A stretch of 5,737 bases of DNA from assembly GCA_947253195.1 (NCBI GenBank), contig CAMXXM010000101.1:1-5737 (forward strand). Direction: 5' to 3'. The notes below the pieces were generated by a model. The model made no database searches. It saw only the letters and a program-made list of their open reading frames with translations, and had not been told where the DNA came from. A program made the translations under genes and the position numbers. Of this stretch, positions 1 to 4,428 are shown in pieces; the stretch's first letter is position 1; each line of letters begins with the position of its first letter. This DNA comes from an uncultured Porphyromonas sp. GTDB lineage: Bacteria; Bacteroidota; Bacteroidia; Bacteroidales; Porphyromonadaceae.

Positions 1-1065
1 GAGCTTCTTCTCTAAGAAGTCCGCTTCCTTGAAGCCGTTAAGCCTCAGCCGGTCGCACATCGCCTCCTCGTTGGTCACCTTGCGGACACTTCGCCCGGGG
101 ACCACCTTCCAGCGGGGGAGCGTGGCACCGTCGGAGATGCGGGCATATGCCTCATCCTCGGCAGCCTTTAGATAGTCCCGCACCAGCTCCGCCTGGTCGA
201 GGACGTCTGCCAGTTCCTCGTCCGTGAGCTGCTTATGCTCGGGGTGGGTGAGGGCGAAGTCCCTCAGGTCGTAGACCTGCCTCAGCCGAGCGGGGCAGTC
301 CACCTTAGCGCGACAGAAGCGACAGTGCTCTCCGGGGAAGGGATCCCCCTCGCCGGCAAAAGCTCGCTTGGCGAGTGGCTTGAGCGTCTCCTCGCCCCAC
401 TCCTCCAGATCCTTGGAGGAGATGACCCAGGCGTCCTTGTGCTCCAGGCGCGGCTGGTGAATCGTCATCGTGACGACCTTCGGGGTCTTCCCCATAATCG
501 CCTTCACGTAGCTGAGTGCCCCGAGGGCGTAGATCATCATCTGGGGATTGTGGTATGCCGAGACCTGTACCCCCTTCCCATACTTGTAGTCCATGATGGA
601 GAGCATCTCCGAGGAGTAGCAGAGGAAGTCGACTCTCCCGAAACCCTCGGGGATATACTCCCCGAGCTCCGTCGTCACCTCGGTGAGGGCGTACGCGCCG
701 GTCTTACTGTACGCCTTGAGAACCTCCCTTATGTGTAGAGCAGCGGCGGCGTACTCCCTCGCATAGCGGATCATCTCCTTGGCATCGTAGTCGGTGAGGT
801 CGTGCTCCTTGGCGAAGCGGTCGATGTATGCCGTCATCAGCTCCTCGCCCGGCTCGTCCTCATCATTGAGCCGAGCGGAAGCGTACGCTTCTGCCACCTC
901 GTGAGCGATCGTCCCCTCAATGGCGGCAGGGCTGGTAGTGTCGGGATACTTCTCCTCCATAAGAGCGGATGGCGTGCAGACGAGCCAGCGGTGAGCGGAG
1001 GAGGGAGAGAGGATGGCGTGGTCGCGGCTCTCGTGATCCTTGAGTGTGGTTGTTGTAGTGTCCAT
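1..1065 (-). CDS. DUF2800 family phage nuclease, Cas4/RecB-like PD-(D/E)XK with iron-sulfur cysteines (3' end outside window)
   Basis: The frame is open from the ATG at 1063-1065 to the window edge (355 codons, no stop), so the C-terminus is missing. Seen: an N-terminal motif with LSPSSAHRWLVC (Cys30), then GTIAHEVAE (residues 51-59), GRVDF (Asp146), MDYKYGKG (Asp159, Lys161), QMMIY (Gln175/Tyr179) and a Cys cluster HCRFC-x5-C (Cys248, Cys251, Cys257). Known: this layout is that of DUF2800 proteins in phage replication modules, related to Cas4/AddB-type nucleases in which one N-terminal and three C-terminal Cys hold a 4Fe-4S cluster and the D...DxK residues bind the metal. Inferred role: DNA end-processing exonuclease in phage recombination or replication; in many phages a DUF2815 protein and a family A polymerase follow. 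Twelve bases separate it from the upstream gene. The start follows an A-rich, weakly SD-like leader. The family call is confident; the exact substrate is unknown. Confidence 0.88.
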   Translation of the reverse strand, partial: MDTTTTTLKDHESRDHAILSPSSAHRWLVCTPSALMEEKYPDTTSPAAIEGTIAHEVAEAYASARLNDEDEPGEELMTAYIDRFAKEHDLTDYDAKEMIRYAREYAAAALHIREVLKAYSKTGAYALTEVTTELGEYIPEGFGRVDFLCYSSEMLSIMDYKYGKGVQVSAYHNPQMMIYALGALSYVKAIMGKTPKVVTMTIHQPRLEHKDAWVISSKDLEEWGEETLKPLAKRAFAGEGDPFPGEHCRFCRAKVDCPARLRQVYDLRDFALTHPEHKQLTDEELADVLDQAELVRDYLKAAEDEAYARISDGATLPRWKVVPGRSVRKVTNEEAMCDRLRLNGFKEADFLEKKL

Positions 1066-1077
1066 AGTGATCTCTTG

Positions 1078-1542
1078 TTACTTGTAGTTCTGTAGTTTCG
1101 TGTTAGCCTCTTCAAGTCGCTCTGCGGGTATCTCGGCGATGGACTTCACGCCCAGGTCACCGAGCCAGCTGTAGAGCCAATTGAGCCCCTTCTTGCGGGA
1201 GATGGCGTTGACGCTCTTGCGGAGGTCAGCCATAGAGATGGCGGAGGAGTGTCCTACGGGCTCTTCTGCGGGCTTCTCGGGTGCAGGCTGAGTGGTCGAC
1301 TCAGTTGGCTCTTCCGGGGTCTCGGCGGGCTCCTGTGGTGCTTCTGTGGAGGTTTCTGCAGATGGCTCTGGTGTAGGCTCTGGTGTAGGCTCTGACGGAG
1401 CCTTGGGAGCTCTCTTTTTGGTACTCTCGGCAGGTTTGCCGGTCTTAGCGGTGGTGTCCGAGAGTGGAGCCCTCAGGAGCACCTTCAGGATCTCCGCCTG
1501 TAGGGACTGATCCTCTTCGCTTAGGGTGATTGTAATTTCCAT
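1078..1542 (-). CDS. phage protein with Pro/Glu/Thr-rich disordered linker and small helical C-terminal domain
   Basis: This 154-residue protein has three parts. Residues 1-27 form a short beta-strand/helix segment (MEITITLSEED...). Residues about 28-98 are a low-complexity linker rich in Pro, Glu, Thr, Ala and Lys, including an exact EPTPEPTPEP run. Residues about 100-153 form a predicted helical domain ending in LGVKSIAEIPAERLEEANTKL. The same plan, a short N-terminal strand, charged linker and a C-terminal 'GVxxLxDIPxExx' domain, is common in the small gene beside DUF2800 in phages, often annotated misleadingly as 'rRNA biogenesis protein rrp5'. Inferred: a replication/recombination accessory protein whose tail domain docks on a partner while the linker gives reach. 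It sits 12 bases before the DUF2800 gene and 19 bases after the HTH gene. No catalytic motif is visible. The ORF is secure; the function is not known. Confidence 0.85.
   Translation of the reverse strand: MEITITLSEEDQSLQAEILKVLLRAPLSDTTAKTGKPAESTKKRAPKAPSEPTPEPTPEPSAETSTEAPQEPAETPEEPTESTTQPAPEKPAEEPVGHSSAISMADLRKSVNAISRKKGLNWLYSWLGDLGVKSIAEIPAERLEEANTKLQNYK
1364..1399. repeat. 12-bp in-frame tandem repeat encoding the EP-T/S-P linker
   Basis: The 12-mer ggctctggtgta occurs twice in perfect tandem (1364-1375, 1376-1387), followed by a third copy with three changes (ggctctgacgga, 1388-1399). The unit is four codons long, so copy-number change alters only linker length in the 1078-1542 product (the EPTPEPTPEP segment) and keeps the frame. 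Confidence 0.8.
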
Positions 1543-1561
1543 TTTGATCTATTGTTTGTGG

Positions 1562-1765
1562 TTAGTATCTCTCAATAAGCATCCGCCTTACGTCGGTGCC
1601 TTTTAGCAAGAGCCTGCTGTCACTCTTGCGTAGGATCGGGCGGATGCCCAGGCGGTCGATGTACCGCCTCACGGTAGGCTTGGAGACCCCTATGATCTCT
1701 GCTGTCTCCTTGACGGTGTACCAGCCCCCGGGGCTGATCTCCGGCATCTCAGTCAGCGTCCTCAT
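1562..1765 (-). CDS. small helix-turn-helix DNA-binding protein (excisionase/MerR-like fold)
   Basis: This 67-residue protein is nearly all one winged-helix/HTH domain: WYTVKETAEIIGVSKPTVRRYIDRLGI (residues 15-41) reads as helix-turn-helix, with recognition helix SKPTVRRYIDRL, followed by a hairpin and helix GTDVRRMLIERY. Known: stand-alone domains of this HTH_17/excisionase type act as Xis proteins or small regulators; sequence alone does not separate these. It is the only HTH protein in the leftward operon, so it is the best candidate for a Cro-like or Xis-like antagonist of the repressor, although it lies far from the promoter. The start at 1763-1765 overlaps the upstream gene by 17 bases and has AAGAGGCG before it. 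A second ATG at 1745-1747 (residue 7) would remove the overlap and also has GAGG upstream, so the true start is uncertain. Confidence 0.82.
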   Translation of the reverse strand: MRTLTEMPEISPGGWYTVKETAEIIGVSKPTVRRYIDRLGIRPILRKSDSRLLLKGTDVRRMLIERY

Positions 1766-1976
1766 GGCGTCGCCTCTTGTACTCGTCCCAGCCGTAGCGG
1801 ATCGCCAGCCAGCCGAAGGCTACGCTGCACGCAAAGGGTAGCATCCCCCCGACGAAGTCCCGCCACAGCACCACACCCCCACAGAGGATCGTCAGCACGC
1901 CGACGACGCTTATCCCGAGGGTGGAGAAGTAGAGCTCCACCGTGTCTAATACCTTGTCGATGTCTTTCTCTTCCAT
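1749..1976 (-). CDS. small two-helix inner-membrane protein, function unknown
   Basis: The 75-residue product has an acidic amphipathic N-terminus (MEEKDIDKVLDTVELYF), a hydrophobic segment at about 19-38 (LGISVVGVLTILCGGVVLW), a very short loop RDFVGG, a second hydrophobic segment at about 42-60, and a basic end with KRRR at 67-70. The positive-inside rule favours both ends in the cytoplasm with a tight hairpin in the inner membrane. No signal peptidase site or lipobox is evident. It starts one base after the stop of the upstream gene, with GGAAG six bases before the ATG, and overlaps the HTH gene by 17 bases. Membrane hairpins in early phage operons are sometimes superinfection-exclusion or anti-defence proteins. 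That is inference from context only, and I do not recognise a family. Confidence 0.8.
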   Translation of the reverse strand: MEEKDIDKVLDTVELYFSTLGISVVGVLTILCGGVVLWRDFVGGMLPFACSVAFGWLAIRYGWDEYKRRRHEDAD

Positions 1977-1977
1977 A

Positions 1978-2310
1978 TCACTTCCGTCTGTTAAGGTTAT
2001 CGTCTATCCATTTGATTGCTTGTTCCTCCCGCTCGAAGTAGAGCTCATCGCAGGTGCGCAGGTCGCGGCAGTGACCGCTGATGATCCACAGCCCGTCGCA
2101 CGCCGTCACGTCCCGCAGATCCTCTCCCGTCACACGGACGATCGGGAAGCCCTCGTAGTGGTGCACGGTCGCCATCGTCAGCTTGCCGACGTTGCGTGCC
2201 GTGTAGATGTATCGGTAGGTACCGAGCGGACCTACCACGATCACCTTACGCAAGGTGTCGTCCTCCCACTTCTCCTCCAGGTCGAGGAGCTTATTGTCAC
2301 TTATCCTCAT
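1978..2310 (-). CDS. unrecognised 110-residue phage early protein
   Basis: I do not recognise this protein. It is soluble-looking, mixed alpha/beta and acidic at the start (LLDLEEKWEDD), with a strand-rich middle (RKVIVVGPLGTYRYIYTAR, residues 21-39), Cys at 71, 81 and 87, and a predicted C-terminal helix FEREEQAIKWIDDNLNRRK. The three Cys are not spaced like a known zinc ribbon, so metal binding is only a possibility. The gene overlaps the upstream gene by 14 bases and has AAGGG a few bases before its ATG, and it ends one base before the membrane-protein gene. The overlaps support translational coupling and hence a real gene. Confidence 0.78.
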   Translation of the reverse strand: MRISDNKLLDLEEKWEDDTLRKVIVVGPLGTYRYIYTARNVGKLTMATVHHYEGFPIVRVTGEDLRDVTACDGLWIISGHCRDLRTCDELYFEREEQAIKWIDDNLNRRK

Positions 2311-2518
2311 AGCCCTTAATCTTGATAGTTGCGATGTCTCCTTTTTTAACCATATAAAGCAGGTTGGGCATTACGTCCAACACCTCCTTGGAGTCATTGA
2401 AGTCGTACCGGACCTTCCTGATTAACTCACCGAGGAGATCTTCGGGGTCAACCCCCAGGTCTTTGCAGACGGTGCGTGTGTACTTCGTTGATATCGTTGT
2501 TTCTATCCTGTACATCAT
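2297..2518 (-). CDS. unrecognised 73-residue phage early protein
   Basis: I do not recognise a family. The 73-residue product begins MMYRIETTISTKYTRTVCKDLGVDPEDLLGELIRKV in two short runs: a beta-strand opening, a helix, then an acidic turn and a second helix. It ends in a Lys-rich strand (KKGDIATIKIKGYEDK, residues 58-73). The pattern is that of a small single-domain alpha/beta protein without metal or catalytic signatures. Its start overlaps the stop of the preceding gene by 4 bases (ATGA on the minus strand, 2515-2518), a classic translational coupling, and it overlaps the next gene by 14 bases. Two adjacent ATGs (residues 1 and 2) are possible; the first gives the ATGA overlap. Confidence 0.75.
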   Translation of the reverse strand: MMYRIETTISTKYTRTVCKDLGVDPEDLLGELIRKVRYDFNDSKEVLDVMPNLLYMVKKGDIATIKIKGYEDK

Positions 2519-2709
2519 CGCCTGCCTACCTTCTGGATGGTGAGCTTCTTCTGGTCGGTATTGACGACCACTTTCTCATTGCGTCGCATGGCGAGCTTGT
2601 AGGCGTGGCTCTGCGAATTGAGTAGAGTGCGCGTGTCCGGCACCTTGAAGGTGCCGCTCCCCGGACAGGGGATCTTGTCGTAATCGTCGGCTGTAAGCTT
2701 TCGTGTCAT
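2515..2709 (-). CDS. unrecognised small basic protein (64 residues)
   Basis: The product is short and strongly basic in its second half (MRRNEKVVVNTDQKKLTIQKVGRR, with Lys/Arg spread over residues 38-64). It has one CPGSG turn at residues 15-19, which is Cys-poor and so unlike a zinc finger. The basic tail would suit nucleic acid or acidic-protein binding, but that is conjecture. AAAGG lies unusually close to the ATG (about three bases). It starts five bases after the stop of the 168-residue gene and overlaps the next gene by the 4-base ATGA. Tight coupling on both sides is the main support for it being a gene. Confidence 0.7.
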   Translation of the reverse strand: MTRKLTADDYDKIPCPGSGTFKVPDTRTLLNSQSHAYKLAMRRNEKVVVNTDQKKLTIQKVGRR

Positions 2710-2714
2710 ATCCT

Positions 2715-3221
2715 TTATCTATCGTATTGTTGTATATCTATTGTCATTTGTGCCTTTGCCTCGGCCGTCAGTCGACGGACTGCATACTCGGTGATCTCCA
2801 AGTAGTACAGGTCGTCTTCATCTTTTCCCACAGCCCAGTATCCATACACGCGCGTGTCCGGATCCAAAGTGTAGATCCCGTATTGCTCAAGGCTCTTCCC
2901 CGAGAGTCCCTGCGCGCAGTCGATCGTATCCCATTCTCGCAGGAACTCCCGCCCGACTTTTGTACGCCGGTCAACGGTGAGCCCTCCGATGTATTTCTTG
3001 ACGCCTTTCTTCAGCGTCCTTGGCACGGACGTAGGCTTCATTTCTATTCCGCTGAATATCCCCGCGCGCCCGAAGTACCAGTATGTTACCATCTCTAACG
3101 GCTTAACGCCGTAGTAGTCTGTCAGGACCTTTATAGCCTGCTTCTTATTCCTGATGTGCTGGTCATATAGCTCTTTGAGCGTCTGCTCAAATGGTGTTCC
3201 CGTCTTAGCTGTCAGTATCAT
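2715..3221 (-). CDS. unrecognised 168-residue phage early protein
   Basis: This is the largest unknown of the operon. Residues 10-37 read as two helices (PFEQTLKELYDQHIRNKKQA then VLTDYYGV), followed by an aromatic-rich segment VTYWYFGRAG (45-54) and a basic stretch RTLKKGVKKYIGG (68-80). The C-terminal third is strand-rich: GIYTLDPDTRVYGYWAVGKDEDDLYYLEITEYAVRRL (in parts, 115-151). There are no membrane segments, signal peptide or metal site. The LYYLEIT motif (138-144) resembles LYYAEIT in the first gene of the operon. It overlaps the zinc-finger gene by 4 bases (ATGA, 3218-3221). A GAGGAG lies only two bases from the ATG, closer than usual. I cannot assign a function. Confidence 0.8.
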   Translation of the reverse strand: MILTAKTGTPFEQTLKELYDQHIRNKKQAIKVLTDYYGVKPLEMVTYWYFGRAGIFSGIEMKPTSVPRTLKKGVKKYIGGLTVDRRTKVGREFLREWDTIDCAQGLSGKSLEQYGIYTLDPDTRVYGYWAVGKDEDDLYYLEITEYAVRRLTAEAKAQMTIDIQQYDR

Positions 3222-3601
3222 ATCTCCTCACTCTCTTCAATAATCCGTAGTGCCGTCTGAAGCCCGTCGATCTGTCCCTTTATCCCCATCTGGATGAGAG
3301 CCAGCGGGGCATTGCTGAAGACATTTGCCGGTGACCCCTGTATCCGGTCATCCTTTTTGAGTTTCTCTATCTCTTCTCTGATCTTCTCCCTCAGTTTCAT
3401 GGTGTCGATCTGTTTTGGTGCGTCTTCACCGCTACCGTCATCCGGTATATATCCTTTCTTGTAGTAGATAATCGTCTTCCTATTGCTGTCACGAATGGCG
3501 CAGGTCTCGTTTCTCTCCCGGTGCATCTGCAGGTGTTGCTCAAGCTCACTCTCGTCAAACACTTCACGGCACATCAGACAGCAGCGTTCATTCTCTTTCA
3601 T
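3218..3601 (-). CDS. C2H2-like zinc-finger phage protein with helical tail
   Basis: The 127-residue product opens with a compact finger: Cys8-x2-Cys11-x3-Phe15-x4-Leu20-x2-His23-x3-His27. This is the classical C2H2 pattern shortened by one residue between Phe and Leu. Cys7 and Cys34 are further possible ligands. After a Gly/Asp-rich linker (about 53-63) comes a charged helix, TMKLREKIREEIEKLKKDD (67-85), likely a coiled coil, and a C-terminal helix rich in Ile/Leu (about 98-124). Known: C2H2-like fingers are rare in bacteria (Ros/MucR) but recur as small phage proteins that bind DNA or other proteins. Inferred: a DNA- or protein-binding early factor that may dimerise by the coiled coil. It overlaps the gene before it by 14 bases and the gene after it by 4. 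Confidence 0.82.
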   Translation of the reverse strand: MKENERCCLMCREVFDESELEQHLQMHRERNETCAIRDSNRKTIIYYKKGYIPDDGSGEDAPKQIDTMKLREKIREEIEKLKKDDRIQGSPANVFSNAPLALIQMGIKGQIDGLQTALRIIEESEEI

Positions 3602-3842
3602 TGTGCAGTTGTCTCTTCTTCAGTGTTTCCTTTATGCTGTTCAGATGGGCTTTTTTCTCCCTGCTTTTCGTCCTCAAGTATTGCTCGAGGACGAAGTCCG
3701 GGATCTCGTCTAAGACCTGCTCGTACATTTTCTGCGGGAGGTTCCATTGATGCAGAATCTCAGCGCATATGTCGCCTGCCTCCCTATCATCAACTATGTT
3801 TTCAGCGAGCTCATAAGGCTCCATGTTCATAATGATCTCCAT
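3588..3842 (-). CDS. unrecognised small acidic/helical protein
   Basis: The product (84 residues from the first ATG) is predicted almost wholly helical. An acidic first half (YELAENIVDDREAGDICAEI) is followed by a hydrophobic middle (EIPDFVLEQYL) and a basic tail (TKSREKKAHLNSIKETLKKR, ending ERE). The clear split of charge could support dimer or nucleic-acid binding, but no family is recognised. Three in-frame ATGs compete: 3840-3842, 3828-3830 and 3822-3824. A GGAG lies six bases before the second ATG, so initiation at residue 5 is at least as likely as at residue 1. It follows the first gene by four bases and overlaps the zinc-finger gene by 14. Confidence 0.76.
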   Translation of the reverse strand: MEIIMNMEPYELAENIVDDREAGDICAEILHQWNLPQKMYEQVLDEIPDFVLEQYLRTKSREKKAHLNSIKETLKKRQLHNERE

Positions 3843-3846
3843 GGCT

Positions 3847-4200
3847 TTACTCGTTAGTGGTTTCGTAGTCGCTCAAGTCGATGCTCTCTAAGTAAAGCAG
3901 AGCTTCGATCAGGTCGTCAAAGGACTCCCCCTTGAGGTGCTCGTAGCGGGTACCGCTTCCGGTGCTTATCTTTCTGGTGATCTCCGCATAGTAGAGGTGC
4001 GGGTCTCTCGGATCGGGGCAGTTCTCCACCGTGGCGTAGATATATGTCCAATCGGGCAGCGGCACGATGTGGCTCCTCAGCTCAAGGATCCACCACGATG
4101 GGAACCTCCGCGGGGTACTTGCTTTCGGTGCGCTCGTCTCCGGTGCGCCTGGCTTCAGAGGGGCTTCCGCCCCTGCGTTTGTGTGATTTGTCTCGCTCAT
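3847..4200 (-). CDS. first gene of the early operon: Pro/Ala-tailed protein of unknown function
   Basis: The 117-residue product begins with a disordered Pro/Ala/Thr-rich tail (residues 1-31: MSETNHTNAGAEAPLKPG onward, ending TPRR). A compact domain follows: FPSWWILELRSHIVPL, a strand pair around DWTYIYATVE (50-59) and LYYAEITRKI (69-78), and an acidic C-terminal helix SFDDLIEALLYLESIDLSDY. There is no HTH, so this is not a Cro homologue, although it occupies the usual cro position opposite the repressor. As the promoter-proximal gene it should be made first and in quantity after induction. That fits a host-takeover or anti-defence role, but no function can be read from the sequence. The ATG at 4198-4200 follows an A/T-rich leader without Shine-Dalgarno, as usual in Bacteroidetes. 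Confidence 0.8.
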   Translation of the reverse strand: MSETNHTNAGAEAPLKPGAPETSAPKASTPRRFPSWWILELRSHIVPLPDWTYIYATVENCPDPRDPHLYYAEITRKISTGSGTRYEHLKGESFDDLIEALLYLESIDLSDYETTNE

Positions 4201-4230
4201 AATGTTGTATTAAAATGTTTTGCAGATTGA

Positions 4231-4291
4231 GCGAGATTTTCTACCTTTACCCGTAAGATAAGTAGTGAATGGGTGGCGTGAGAAATCTCGC
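4231..4291. repeat. 9-bp inverted repeat in the operon leader
   Basis: Arms gcgagattt (4231-4239) and aaatctcgc (4283-4291) are perfect complements separated by 43 bases, and a G-U pair could extend the stem. In the leftward RNA they could form a long-range hairpin. They also share the AGATTT/AAATCT core of the operators, so they may be degenerate repressor sites rather than an RNA structure. Confidence 0.45.
4252..4259. promoter_or_regulatory. possible operator half-site
   Basis: cgtaagat matches one full arm and centre base of the operator consensus exactly, but the opposite arm is absent (10/16 over the full site). An 8-base match can arise by chance; it is noted because it lies near other related sites in the leader. 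Confidence 0.3.
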
Positions 4292-4292
4292 C
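4277..4292. promoter_or_regulatory. degenerate third operator-like site
   Basis: This 16-mer matches the 4350-4365 operator at 12 of 16 positions and has its own palindromic core (gaga-aa-tctc, 4280-4289). Its centre is 73 bases from that of the main operator, about seven helical turns, so a loop-forming auxiliary site is possible but unproven. Confidence 0.4.
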
Positions 4293-4341
4293 GCTCTGCT
4301 TTGGTATCTATTCAGTCAGTCCGTTAGTTGGTCTGACAGTG

Positions 4342-4372
4342 CAAAGATACGTAAGAAATCTTACGCTGCAAG
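4342..4372 (-). promoter_or_regulatory. leftward early promoter, Bacteroidetes -33/-7 type
   Basis: Read on the minus strand, TATCTTTG (4342-4349) matches the Bacteroidetes -7 consensus TAnnTTTG exactly. CTTG (4369-4372), one mismatch from TTTG, lies 19 bases upstream, the usual spacing. The spacer is almost wholly the 16-bp palindromic operator, so repressor binding would directly exclude the sigma factor. It should drive the eleven-gene leftward operon, starting near 4335. Confidence 0.75.
4350..4365. promoter_or_regulatory. operator O1, 16-bp palindrome
   Basis: cgtaagaaatcttacg has perfect 7-bp arms (cgtaaga / tcttacg) about a 2-base centre, the size and form expected for a dimeric XRE-type repressor. 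It abuts the -7 box of the leftward promoter. The likely ligand is the repressor encoded next door (4429-5112). Confidence 0.75.
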
Positions 4373-4390
4373 CGAAAAGCGTAAGATTTC
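4355..4390. repeat. 36-base inverted repeat spanning both operators
   Basis: gaaatcttacgct (4355-4367) and agcgtaagatttc (4378-4390) are perfect 13-bp complements around a 10-base centre. The repeat joins the inner parts of the two operators, which face each other with centres 30 bases apart (about three helical turns, so on the same face of the helix). This suits cooperative binding of two repressor dimers. Confidence 0.85.
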
Positions 4391-4395
4391 ACACG
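4380..4395. promoter_or_regulatory. operator O2, 14/16 copy
   Basis: cgtaagatttcacacg matches the inverted form of O1 at 14 of 16 positions: its left arm is perfect and its right arm is 5/7. It lies two bases before the tentative -7 box of the repressor gene, mirroring O1 at the opposite promoter, and so fits autorepression. The imperfect arm predicts weaker binding than at O1. Confidence 0.68.
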
Positions 4396-4397
4396 CT

Positions 4398-4405
4398 TAA
4401 TTATG
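4398..4405 (+). promoter_or_regulatory. tentative -7 box of the repressor promoter
   Basis: taattatg fits TAnnTTTG with one mismatch at a fixed position. Placed here, transcription would begin roughly 15-20 bases before the repressor ATG. No TTTG-like -33 box is present at the right distance, so the promoter would be weak or placed differently. Confidence 0.35.
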
Positions 4406-4428
4406 TTAACGTTTATACGTGCTTGATT

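Larger units (their letters stand above)
4201..4335 (-). other. about 135-base untranslated leader of the leftward operon
   Basis: Transcription from the leftward promoter should begin near 4335, leaving about 135 bases before the first ATG. The stretch codes for nothing I can support. It holds an inverted repeat (gcgagattt 4231-4239 / aaatctcgc 4283-4291, 9 bp perfect, 43-base loop) and degenerate operator-like sites. The leader end is A/T-rich and would serve as a Bacteroidetes ribosome-loading region. The start point is inferred from the -7 box only. Confidence 0.5.

Noticed and set aside
235..738. A 167-codon forward open frame
   Set aside because: It is the antisense shadow of the DUF2800 gene, whose minus-strand frame has family motifs across the same region; the forward frame shows no motif.
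837..1115. A 92-codon minus-strand frame overlapping two genes
   Set aside because: It is out of frame with the DUF2800 gene start and the end of the upstream gene, is low-complexity Arg/Pro/Ser-rich, and covers the real start at 1065.
1292..1510. Ser/Gly/Val-rich forward frame
   Set aside because: It is the complement of the Pro/Glu/Thr linker of the minus-strand gene; its composition is a by-product of that repeat.
4355..4390. The inverted repeat as an intrinsic terminator or CRISPR repeat
   Set aside because: There is no U-rich tail after either arm and only one copy of the unit; its position between divergent starts and overlap with promoter boxes fit operators instead.
4339..4428. A longer repressor starting at 4339
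   Set aside because: The extra 30 residues would span both operators and the leftward -7 box and precede the normal HTH start; the ATG at 4429 gives the family's usual N-terminus.
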